From: an uncultured Bacteroidota bacterium
Lineage (GTDB): Bacteria; Bacteroidota; Bacteroidia; Chitinophagales; Chitinophagaceae
DNA length: 6,468 bases
Direction: 5' to 3'
Assembly: GCA_903933995.1 (NCBI GenBank)
Contig: CAIZMD010000671.1
Span: 1 to 6,468, forward strand
Of the stretch, positions 1 through 6,360 are shown one piece after another; the first letter of the stretch is position 1, and each line of letters begins with the position of its first letter. The position numbers and the translations under genes were made by a program. The notes under the pieces were generated by a model that saw only the letters and a list, made by a program, of their open reading frames with translations, did not search any database and was not told where the DNA came from.

Positions 1-2135
1 ACCAGCCCAAAAGATATTTGATTACAGCAGCCCTTCCTTATGCCAATGGGCTCAAACATATTGGACACTTGGCAGGCGCCTACTTGCCCGCAGATACCTA
101 TGTGCGTTACTTGAAGGCACAGAAAAGAGACGTGGTATTTGTTTGCGGTAGCGATGAACACGGAACAGCAATTCCCATACAAGCCACCAAGGAAGGCACC
201 ACCGCACAGGCCATTATTGACAAATACCATCCCATTATTGCCCAGAACTTTAAAGACCTAGGCATTGAGTTTGATATTTACCATAGAACCAGTTCTCCTT
301 TGCACCATGAAACCGCGCAGGAATTTTTCCGCGTGCTCAATGAAAAAGGAGATTTGGAGATCAAGGAAAGCGAGCAATATTTTGACGAATCCGCCAATAG
401 TTTTTTGGCAGACCGATATATTAAGGGCACTTGCCCTAACTGTGCTTTTGAAAGTGCCTATGGCGACCAATGCGAGCGCTGTGGCAAGAGCCTGAGTCCG
501 GATGAGCTCATTAACCCAGTAAGTACTTTGAGCGGCAACAAGCCCATTAAAAAAGCTACCAAACACTGGTACCTGCCATTAGACCGTCACGAAGATTTTT
601 TACGCAACTGGATTTTAAAAGACCATGCCCAAGACTGGCGCGCATCTGTAGTGGGTCAGTGCAAGAGTTGGATTGATGGTGGTTTGCAAGCCAGAGCAGT
701 AACCCGTGATTTGGATTGGGGTATTTCTGTTCCAGCCAAAGACGCAGAGGGAAAAGTACTTTATGTTTGGTTTGACGCACCCATTGGTTATATCAGTGCT
801 ACCAAACAATGGGCATTGGACAATGACAAAGATTGGAAACCTTATTGGCAAGACAAAGACACCAAGCTGGTGCATTTTATTGGCAAGGACAATATTGTTT
901 TTCACTGCATTATTTTTCCGGTGATGTTGCAATTGCATGGCGATATTCTTCCTGAGAATGTACCCGCCAATGAGTTTATGAATCTGGAAGGTGACAAGAT
1001 GAGTACCAGTAGAAACTGGAAACTAGAAATGCAGGATTATATTGATGATTTTATCAACAAGGAAAACGGTGGGCCACAACTGGCCGATGCGCTGCGTTAT
1101 TACCTAACCCAGATTGCACCAGAGAGCAAGGATAGTGAGTTTACTTGGAAGGGTTTTCAAGACGCCAATAACAGTGAGTTGGTGAATATTTTTGGCAATT
1201 TTGTGAATCGCGCCTTGGTGTTGATGCACAAATTGTGTAAGAGCAAAGTGCCACCATTGCATCCTGAATTATTTGACCAACTAGACAAGGATACCATTGC
1301 AGAAATAGCTGCAGCAAAAGAAAGAGTAGAAGCATTATTAGAAGGATACAAATTCCGTGAAGCACTTTTTGAAGTGATTAACTTGGCCCGTACAGGTAAC
1401 CAATACATGCAGAAAAAAGAGCCTTGGATTTTGGCCAAACAGGTAGACGAAAACGGGCAAGTATTGCCAGCAGCACAGGCTGTGATTGACAATACCATGC
1501 ATATCTGTTTGCAGATCTGCGCCAACCTTGCCATTTTGGTGAATCCATTCCTACCCTTTACTGCCAAGAAAATCTGTTACTTACTCAAAGTAGTAGACCG
1601 TATGTTGGAATGGCAAAATGCAGGACAATTAAATCTATTGCGTGTGGGTTATAATTTGAGACCACCAGAATTATTGTTCCGCAAAATTGAAGACACAGAA
1701 GTAGCTTATCAAATAGAAAAATTACACAAGGCCTTGGAAAATTCTAAACAAGAACAAGCTGCACCTGCGGCTGAAACAGCAGCAGCGCCTGCATTTGCAC
1801 CGGTGAAGCCAGAAATTGTCTTTGACGATTTTGCCAAAATAGATTTGCGCGTAGGTACCATTGTTAGTGCAGAAAAAGTAGAGAAAGCAGACAAATTACT
1901 CAAGTTACAAGTAGACCTTGGTTTTGAAACTAGGACCATTGTTTCAGGCATTGCCCTACACTTTGATCCAGCTGCCATTGTTGGAAAACAAGTAACCGTG
2001 GTTTGCAATCTAGCACCAAGAAAAATGCGCGGCATTGAAAGCAATGGGATGATCTTGATGGCAGAAGACGCAAATGGTAAACTCCATTTTGTGAATCCGG
2101 AAGATGCCATTGGAGCTGGAGCGGGAGTTAGTTAA
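1..2135 (+). CDS. metG: methionyl-tRNA synthetase, 5'-truncated by window edge
   Basis: Class I aminoacyl-tRNA synthetase that charges tRNA-Met with methionine in the cytoplasm, needed for initiation and elongation. The frame is open to the left edge: whole codons begin at base 3 and read QPKRYLITAALPYANG. The TTG at 18 is therefore the internal Leu of the conserved RYLITAALPYANG start region, and the true start lies upstream. Numbering from that TTG: HIGH at 14-17 (bases 57-68); a four-Cys zinc knuckle in the connective peptide (C139, C142, C152, C155); the KMSKS loop as KMSTS at 327-331; a helical anticodon-binding region about 390-540, including PWILAK near W470; an Ala/Pro/Glu-rich linker about 575-600; and a C-terminal OB-fold tRNA-binding domain (EMAPII/Trbp111 type) about 602-705, with FAKIDLRVG and the GIESNGM motif. 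This fused dimerising/tRNA-binding domain is usual for bacterial MetRS of about 680-710 residues. The gene ends in TAA and is followed by a clear terminator. GC is higher in its first half than anywhere else in the window. Confidence 0.98.
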   Translation, partial: QPKRYLITAALPYANGLKHIGHLAGAYLPADTYVRYLKAQKRDVVFVCGSDEHGTAIPIQATKEGTTAQAIIDKYHPIIAQNFKDLGIEFDIYHRTSSPLHHETAQEFFRVLNEKGDLEIKESEQYFDESANSFLADRYIKGTCPNCAFESAYGDQCERCGKSLSPDELINPVSTLSGNKPIKKATKHWYLPLDRHEDFLRNWILKDHAQDWRASVVGQCKSWIDGGLQARAVTRDLDWGISVPAKDAEGKVLYVWFDAPIGYISATKQWALDNDKDWKPYWQDKDTKLVHFIGKDNIVFHCIIFPVMLQLHGDILPENVPANEFMNLEGDKMSTSRNWKLEMQDYIDDFINKENGGPQLADALRYYLTQIAPESKDSEFTWKGFQDANNSELVNIFGNFVNRALVLMHKLCKSKVPPLHPELFDQLDKDTIAEIAAAKERVEALLEGYKFREALFEVINLARTGNQYMQKKEPWILAKQVDENGQVLPAAQAVIDNTMHICLQICANLAILVNPFLPFTAKKICYLLKVVDRMLEWQNAGQLNLLRVGYNLRPPELLFRKIEDTEVAYQIEKLHKALENSKQEQAAPAAETAAAPAFAPVKPEIVFDDFAKIDLRVGTIVSAEKVEKADKLLKLQVDLGFETRTIVSGIALHFDPAAIVGKQVTVVCNLAPRKMRGIESNGMILMAEDANGKLHFVNPEDAIGAGAGVS

Positions 2136-2141
2136 AGAGAG

Positions 2142-2184
2142 TGAAGAGTGAAATGTGAAGAATGAAATGTGAAGAATGAAGAAT
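2142..2184. repeat. purine-rich short tandem repeat after metG
   Basis: The unit GAAATGTGAAGAAT occurs twice, perfectly and back to back (2150-2163 and 2164-2177), followed by a half unit GAAGAAT (2178-2184). It is preceded by a degenerate copy (TGAAGAGTGAAATG). The + strand of the tract is almost entirely G, A and T. It begins a few bases after the metG stop, before the terminator, so it would lie in the 3' untranslated part of the metG transcript. It encodes nothing and forms no hairpin. It looks like a slippage-prone intergenic repeat. Function unknown. Confidence 0.75.
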
Positions 2185-2202
2185 GGTATTAAATTTTATA
2201 CC
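2185..2202. other. AT-rich imperfect palindrome between convergent genes
   Basis: GGTAT (2185-2189) pairs with ATACC (2198-2202) around an AAATTT core, giving an 18-bp palindrome with one mismatched pair (T2190/T2197). It is followed on the + strand by TTTTT (2203-2207). It could act as a weak auxiliary terminator for metG or as a protein-binding site, but the stem is short and AT-rich, so chance is also possible. Confidence 0.3.
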
Positions 2203-2210
2203 TTTTTATT

Positions 2211-2240
2211 AAAGAGGCCTCCATTGAAAGGCCTCTTTTT
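2211..2240 (+). terminator. intrinsic terminator of metG, possibly bidirectional
   Basis: A perfect 10-bp stem, AAAGAGGCCT (2211-2220) paired with AGGCCTCTTT (2229-2238), encloses an 8-nt loop. The run of T continues to 2240, then ATTTT, giving a good U-tract for rightward transcription out of metG. Read on the minus strand, the hairpin begins directly after the TAA of the GHL10 gene (2241-2239). Its trailing sequence is only TTTAATAAAAA, so termination of the leftward operon here is plausible but weaker. A and T at the stem base pair in both directions, as is common for terminators shared by convergent genes. Confidence 0.88.
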
Positions 2241-3321
2241 ATTTTCTCAAAGATTGATTAAGTGTTTCATAATAAAAGAACACTTCTCCCTTATACCCAT
2301 ATTGTCTATTTAACCCAATCATTTGTTTAAAGATCATTTCATCAACCCTATATCCATCCCCAAGAGAGGTAAGTATGCCAGGAAATATTTTATGCTTTAA
2401 AGTGGAAGGCACTTGTGAGGAAAGCTCTTTTAAAATCCTTTCATAATCTCCAATTTTATAGCGATACAATTGAGGGATAATATAGTCTGCATATCCTTCA
2501 TTCAACCATTTAGGCCAATCTTGCAAATACTGTTCCTTACTCCAAGGATATATACTAGGGGCCCAAGAAACAATACAATTTGACTTTATATTTTTTACTG
2601 CCTGATAGATTTGTTTGCCAAAATCGCTTACTTTATCTGCCTTCCATTGAAGAAATGTTGGTTCTTTTGGGTTTTGTGGCATTTGCTTATTGAAAAATTC
2701 ATTCTTATAAAGCTTAGTTGTATATGCATCGTATCCTCCTTCGGCGGGCATTGCAGGCAATCGGTCATCCCCTTGAATACCATCTACTTCATAGTTTTCA
2801 ACAACTTCCAAAATCATTTTTTTTAAAAATGCTTGAACCTCTGGATTAATTGCATTCCACCAAAAAAAACCGTTCTTTTTTAAAAGTGTACCATTATAAT
2901 TTTTCCCTGCCCATGAAGGATATTTTTCCAACCAACCATTTGCTGAGCTGTCTTGATAGGCATATGAAGCTCCAAATTCAAACCAGGCATGCACTCGTAA
3001 GCCAACTTTATGCCCTTCTTCAACAAATGCTTTTAAAGGATCAAAGCCTTTAAAAATATCAGATTGATCTTTCCCAATATATTGTTTCAAGACCTTACTT
3101 GGATACATGGTTACTCCACCATTCCATACTACTACAAAAATATCAGTTAGCCCATTGTTTTTACAATTCATCACTGCATTTCGAACATTTTCAGGATGAT
3201 GCATTGCATCACTAGCCACATTAGTGATCCAGGTACCATTAATAACTAATTGGTTATTATCTTGGGCCTTTGCATTATAGCTAAAAATAAAAAAAGTAAT
3301 AATTAAAATTATGTTTTTCAT
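2239..3321 (-). CDS. exported GHL10-family glycoside hydrolase-like protein (YngK/DigH-like)
   Basis: A 360-residue single-domain protein of the glycosyl-hydrolase-like 10 family (Pfam GHL10, formerly DUF187), a TIM-barrel group that includes Bacillus YngK and E. coli DigH (YddW). DigH cleaves peptide-free peptidoglycan glycans. Residues 1-19 form a Sec signal peptide, with predicted cleavage AKA|Q at 19/20, so it should be periplasmic or secreted. The barrel fills the rest: strand 1 GTWITNV (29-35), IFVVVWNGG (61-69), the family-typical RVHAWFEFG (109-117), VDGIQGDDRLP (179-189), where D180, D185 and D186 are the likely active-site acids, VSWAPS (251-256) and the IIPQLYRY strand (281-288). 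Length fits a bare catalytic domain with no carbohydrate-binding module. ATG start, 4 bp after the DUF4434 stop; it is the last gene of the four-gene unit. Family assignment is confident; the substrate is not shown by the sequence. Confidence 0.88.
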   Translation of the reverse strand: MKNIILIITFFIFSYNAKAQDNNQLVINGTWITNVASDAMHHPENVRNAVMNCKNNGLTDIFVVVWNGGVTMYPSKVLKQYIGKDQSDIFKGFDPLKAFVEEGHKVGLRVHAWFEFGASYAYQDSSANGWLEKYPSWAGKNYNGTLLKKNGFFWWNAINPEVQAFLKKMILEVVENYEVDGIQGDDRLPAMPAEGGYDAYTTKLYKNEFFNKQMPQNPKEPTFLQWKADKVSDFGKQIYQAVKNIKSNCIVSWAPSIYPWSKEQYLQDWPKWLNEGYADYIIPQLYRYKIGDYERILKELSSQVPSTLKHKIFPGILTSLGDGYRVDEMIFKQMIGLNRQYGYKGEVFFYYETLNQSLRK

Positions 3322-3325
3322 ATGC

Positions 3326-4258
3326 TTATTGAATTGCTTTAAACTCCATATATCTATTATACAAATGATGCGCTTGTATATATGATGATTGTGGGCTCAT
3401 AAAATGGCTGAACTCAAAAGTGATTGCTTTATCATACCCTGCTCTTTTAGCAGCTTCTAATTTTAATTTCAATTTTTCAAACTTAATTGGCAAAAATTTA
3501 ATGGGCATATCTCTATCAAAAGATTCCGCATTGGTCCAACACTGTAAATGGTATTTGTCCGCCAATAATTTATTAACATGAAAGAATTGGTCTAATTCAT
3601 GATAATCAATATGTCCGTCTTGAAATGCAACAGCATCAATTGATTGGTGTATTCCATCAAAAATTTCATTCCATTCAGCTTCGTGTTCTTTTATAGATAT
3701 TGCTTCTTCTTTGGTTAGTGAACTTGATGAAGCTAGTACTGCTTTTTTACCTTCTATCCATGGTGAAATAAAAACAGGTAACTGGTTGCTAATTTGCTTA
3801 CACATAGCGCCTAAACTGCTAAATGCATCAATGGCTCCTTTTGTTTTTCTACTAATTTCAGTACTTAGGTACCAACCCTTAAAGGCTTTACGGTGGCCAT
3901 ACAAATTCCATACTTCTTCAATTACATACTTATTGGCATCAATTTCTGTTGTTAGATTGCCAGTATCCCAATAAACACCACTATCATATAATCCAAAATA
4001 GAAATTCATTCCATATCTCTCTGAAAGAGTCAAATACAAATCAATTAAATCAATTGGTGGTTGATAACAACCATGTTCTTTGATTAAATAGTTAGAAGGA
4101 TACGTAATAAATTTTCTGTAGCCACTTCTAATAATAATGACTGTGTCAATTCCAGCGGCCTTCATATGTTTAAAATCATTTTCCCATTCTTCTGGCCCCC
4201 AGTTTTGATGTGGAATATCATGACTTATCTCGTCAATAAAAGTGCCTGTAATTAACAT
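3326..4258 (-). CDS. DUF4434 TIM-barrel protein, no signal peptide
   Basis: A 310-residue protein that I recognise as DUF4434-like, from the N-terminal pattern ITGTFIDEISHDIPHQNWG (3-21) followed by W..DF..MK..GIDTVIIIR. The family is thought to be a glycoside-hydrolase-like TIM barrel of unproven activity. Strand-like segments with acidic residues at their ends repeat along the protein: TVIIIRSGYRK (39-49), FYFGLYDSG (86-94), GWYLSTEIS (128-136, E134), VFISPWIEG (162-170), AVAFQDG (209-215, D214), WTNAESF (241-247, E245) and ITFEFSHF (279-286, E282). E134 and E245 are candidate catalytic acids by position only. No signal peptide is visible: the in-frame region upstream has a TGA six codons before the ATG and no better start. 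It therefore looks cytoplasmic, unlike the genes on either side. The gap to the GDSL stop is 2 bp, so it is very probably translationally coupled. Confidence 0.78.
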   Translation of the reverse strand: MLITGTFIDEISHDIPHQNWGPEEWENDFKHMKAAGIDTVIIIRSGYRKFITYPSNYLIKEHGCYQPPIDLIDLYLTLSERYGMNFYFGLYDSGVYWDTGNLTTEIDANKYVIEEVWNLYGHRKAFKGWYLSTEISRKTKGAIDAFSSLGAMCKQISNQLPVFISPWIEGKKAVLASSSSLTKEEAISIKEHEAEWNEIFDGIHQSIDAVAFQDGHIDYHELDQFFHVNKLLADKYHLQCWTNAESFDRDMPIKFLPIKFEKLKLKLEAAKRAGYDKAITFEFSHFMSPQSSYIQAHHLYNRYMEFKAIQ

Positions 4259-4260
4259 AA

Positions 4261-4938
4261 CTACAATAATTTGTTTTCAATTAAAACCTTTTTCCAAAGC
4301 ATATAACCATCACCATTTAGATGCAATCCATCGCTAGTAAACTGTTTGCTTAACTTATTATGCTCATCCAAGAAAATGGGATATAAATTCACAAAGTATA
4401 AATGTTCTTTCTTGCAAAGCTTGTTAATTTGTTCATTCACATATTGAATGTGTTCATCTTTGTTTTGATAGCCCGAAAATTCAAGGAATTCATTATTTGT
4501 TGGTAAGATACTTTGAATGAATATTTTTGTTTTGGGCGATTTCTGACGAACAATTATTACTATTCGTTGAATATTATTTACAATGATGCTATCAGGTATT
4601 TTTTTTGCTATATCGTTAATGCCAATCATTAAAAAGATCTTATTTGGATGGGATGCAACAACTTCTTCTAATCGGGCAATCACACCAAAAGTATTATCCG
4701 TACTTATTCCTCTATTCTTGATACGTTGATTTCCAAATAATTCACTCCATTCAGCAATATCCGTAATACTATCCCCTAAAAAGACAATTTCATTTTCGGC
4801 ATTTGGTAATAAACGGAACTGGGATACTTTATGCATATAATATGAGCTCAAAAAAGATGAGTCTATCTTTTGTTGTGCTTGCGTATTTTCAAAAACAAAA
4901 CAAAACAACAACACGATATACAACTGTTTCAAACTCAT
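4261..4938 (-). CDS. exported SGNH/GDSL-family esterase
   Basis: A 225-residue SGNH hydrolase, a small serine esterase family that removes acyl, usually acetyl, groups from carbohydrates or lipids. A signal peptide covers residues 1-21 (hydrophobic LYIVLLFCFVF, cleavage near TQA|QQ), so it acts outside the cytoplasm. All four catalytic blocks are intact: Block I GDSIT (55-59, nucleophile S57), Block II with oxyanion-hole Gly in NRGIS (G77), Block III GIND (106-109, N108) and Block V DGLH (203-206, D203 and H206). The FLGDSITD...W.ELFG...KNRGIS pattern is that of Bacteroidota proteins often labelled 'sialate O-acetylesterase' or 'GDSL family lipase'; those labels are rarely tested, so I do not assign a substrate. 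The gene starts 9 bp after the permease stop and ends 2 bp before the DUF4434 gene. An O-acetyl-removing role next to a glycosidase and a permease is the natural inference. Confidence 0.92.
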   Translation of the reverse strand: MSLKQLYIVLLFCFVFENTQAQQKIDSSFLSSYYMHKVSQFRLLPNAENEIVFLGDSITDIAEWSELFGNQRIKNRGISTDNTFGVIARLEEVVASHPNKIFLMIGINDIAKKIPDSIIVNNIQRIVIIVRQKSPKTKIFIQSILPTNNEFLEFSGYQNKDEHIQYVNEQINKLCKKEHLYFVNLYPIFLDEHNKLSKQFTSDGLHLNGDGYMLWKKVLIENKLL

Positions 4939-4947
4939 AAAACTTAA

Positions 4948-6240
4948 TTAATCATTTGACATTTCATTCTCAGGATCTACCACTTTTTCTAAAGGAACCA
5001 TCCAAGTAATCAAGAAAGCAGGTATTGTTGAAATAAGGACCCAGATAAAAAATTCTTTATATCCTAAATAATCGCTTACATAACCACTAATCATGGAGGG
5101 GATCATAAATCCTAAATTCATTAAACCGCTCCCAAATGCATAGTGAGCCATTTTGTATTTACCCGGTGCCATATTTTGCATGATAAACAAAATCAATCCC
5201 ACAAACCCAAAACCATATCCAAAATATTCTACTGCCACGGCCCCGCCAATGATATATACATTCTCCGGTTGAGTAATTGCCAAAAATGCATATGCTAAAA
5301 AAGGAACATTAAAAAAGGCACATAGCATCATCAATGTTTTCCGATTGAGACCTTTATTAGATACAAAATATCCTGCGGCAATAGAACCTAACACAAAGGA
5401 AATGGCACCGAAAACGCCATATAATATTCCAACTTGGGAAGTACTTAATCCCAAACCTCCATCTGTTCTTGCTGCTTTAAAAAACAACGGTGTGATTTTT
5501 ATAGCCTGTCCTTCTGCAAACCGATATAAAACAATAAAACAAAGACTAAAATAGATATTCTTTTTTTGAAAAAAAGTTATAATAACGTCTTTAAGTGTGT
5601 TGACCCCTTCATTGAAATTATGCACTTCTGATGCAACTCCTCCAGATGGAAGCATTTTCAAATTATATAGACCAAGAAAAACCATTACCAAACCATAAAT
5701 AAACATAACTGTCATCCAAGCATTGGCAATCCCATATTTTTTTTCCATTTCGCCTGCTAAATAGACAAGAGCACCACCAGAGAATACTTTTGCTAGATTA
5801 TAAAAAGCACCTTGCCATCCCACATACTTTGCTTGTAATTTAGGGCTTAACTCATTTAAATAAACGCCATCTGCCGCGGTATCATGGGTTGCACCACTAA
5901 TAGCTATTAGGGCAAAAACAGCAATTGAAATACTGAAAAAATGATCTGCGTGTAGGGTTAAGGCAAGCAGACCAAACAAACATCCAGTGAATATCTGTGT
6001 AGTGTATACAAAGAATTTCTTTGTTTTGTACATCTCCAAAAAAGGGCCCCACAAGGGCTTAACTGTCCAGGGCAGCATAATCAATGATGTCCAAAAAGCA
6101 ATTTGGGTATCAGAGATGCCCAAGTTCTTATACATGATAGAACTTGCTGTTGCCAATGCAACAAATGGCAAACCCATTGCAAACCAAGTAGTTGGAATCC
6201 AATATATGGGCGATTTTTTCAAGTTAGATGAATTAGACAA
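4948..6240 (-). CDS. AmpG-like MFS permease, first gene of operon
   Basis: A 430-residue integral membrane protein of the major facilitator superfamily with about twelve hydrophobic segments (roughly 12-35, 45-66, 77-96, 101-118, 140-162, 173-194, 229-250, 268-292, 301-322, 327-354, 365-386 and 396-416) and a longer cytoplasmic loop near 195-227. It resembles the AmpG/PAT branch: WIPTTWFAMGLPF at the first helix, LPWTVKPLWGPFLE (56-69) after helix 2, and THDTAADGVYLNEL (118-131), the counterpart of the ATQD..IDAY region of AmpG. AmpG imports GlcNAc-anhydroMurNAc muropeptides, and an AmpG-like protein of Tannerella forsythia takes up MurNAc; whether this protein shares that substrate is inference. 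The start is TTG at 6240. An in-frame TAA lies four codons upstream and the first in-frame ATG is M22, inside helix 1, so a TTG start (here or at residue 7) is needed. It leads the operon and overlaps nothing. Confidence 0.85.
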   Translation of the reverse strand: MSNSSNLKKSPIYWIPTTWFAMGLPFVALATASSIMYKNLGISDTQIAFWTSLIMLPWTVKPLWGPFLEMYKTKKFFVYTTQIFTGCLFGLLALTLHADHFFSISIAVFALIAISGATHDTAADGVYLNELSPKLQAKYVGWQGAFYNLAKVFSGGALVYLAGEMEKKYGIANAWMTVMFIYGLVMVFLGLYNLKMLPSGGVASEVHNFNEGVNTLKDVIITFFQKKNIYFSLCFIVLYRFAEGQAIKITPLFFKAARTDGGLGLSTSQVGILYGVFGAISFVLGSIAAGYFVSNKGLNRKTLMMLCAFFNVPFLAYAFLAITQPENVYIIGGAVAVEYFGYGFGFVGLILFIMQNMAPGKYKMAHYAFGSGLMNLGFMIPSMISGYVSDYLGYKEFFIWVLISTIPAFLITWMVPLEKVVDPENEMSND

Positions 6241-6270
6241 AATGGTTGAATTTTAGATTTATGTAGCAAT

Positions 6271-6278
6271 AAAACCTA
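6271..6278 (-). promoter_or_regulatory. candidate -7 box for the permease operon
   Basis: The minus strand reads TAGGTTTT, one base off the Bacteroidota -7 consensus TAnnTTTG. It would start transcription near 6264, about 25 nt before the TTG start. No good TTTG -33 element lies at the expected distance, so this is a weak call in AT-rich DNA. Confidence 0.25.
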
Positions 6279-6313
6279 TTACATAAAGTTTTTAATAACT
6301 TAGCGTGAATTTA

Positions 6314-6321
6314 TAATTTTT
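6314..6321 (+). promoter_or_regulatory. candidate -7 box for the lipoprotein gene
   Basis: TAATTTTT is one base off TAnnTTTG and would put the transcript start near 6328, about 33 nt before the ATG at 6361. The sequence TATAAT (6312-6317) overlaps it. No matching -33 element was found. Such AT-rich matches are easy to get by chance. Confidence 0.22.
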
Positions 6322-6342
6322 TTAATTAAGTTAGATATAAAA

Positions 6343-6358
6343 TTCAATCAAAATTGAA
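6343..6358. repeat. small inverted repeat upstream of lipoprotein ATG
   Basis: TTCAAT (6343-6348) and ATTGAA (6353-6358) are perfect reverse complements around a CAAA spacer and end 2 bp before the lipoprotein ATG. In RNA this would be a weak 6-bp, 4-nt-loop hairpin in the ribosome-landing zone; as DNA it could be a half-site pair. It may be chance. Confidence 0.3.
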
Positions 6359-6360
6359 AT

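Larger units (their letters stand above)
6241..6360. promoter_or_regulatory. AT-rich divergent intergenic region
   Basis: These 120 bp separate the leftward permease operon from the rightward lipoprotein gene and must hold the promoter of at least one of them. The stretch is strongly AT-rich and has no ORF of note. It contains one candidate -7 box in each direction and a small inverted repeat near the lipoprotein start. Shared regulation is possible, but no recognisable operator (CRP-, GntR- or LacI-like palindrome) was seen. Confidence 0.6.

Noticed and set aside
18..20. TTG at 18 as the metG start
   Set aside because: It is the Leu of the conserved KRYLITAALPYANG segment and the frame is open to the window edge, so the gene is cut by the window and starts upstream.
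996..1010. KMSTS in place of KMSKS in MetRS as a possible defect
   Set aside because: Variation at the fourth position of this loop is known among functional MetRS enzymes, and all other key motifs are intact.
1709..2110. Open frame of about 133 codons on the minus strand inside metG, plus other long antisense frames in metG
   Set aside because: They lie wholly within a strongly supported gene, are rich in Ser, Thr, Cys or Leu as expected of reverse-frame shadows, and match no family I recognise.
2142..2184. Possible CRISPR array
   Set aside because: The units are only 14 bp, directly abutting with no spacers, and no cas gene is nearby.
2875..2883. Slippery heptamers (T TTA AAA and A AAA AAG, minus strand, in frame) within the GHL10 gene, suggesting -1 frameshifting
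   Set aside because: The zero frame encodes a complete, well-matched family domain, while the -1 frame hits a stop within about ten codons. Several A/T homopolymers lie in this AT-rich stretch, so chance is the simplest explanation.
4948..6240. Naming the permease ampG, murT or nanT
   Set aside because: The similarity supports an AmpG-like branch of MFS, but the substrate cannot be read from the sequence, so no gene symbol was given.
5987..6256. Plus-strand open frame of 89 codons overlapping the permease start
   Set aside because: It is antisense to the conserved N-terminal helices of the permease and has no domain or plausible start signal.
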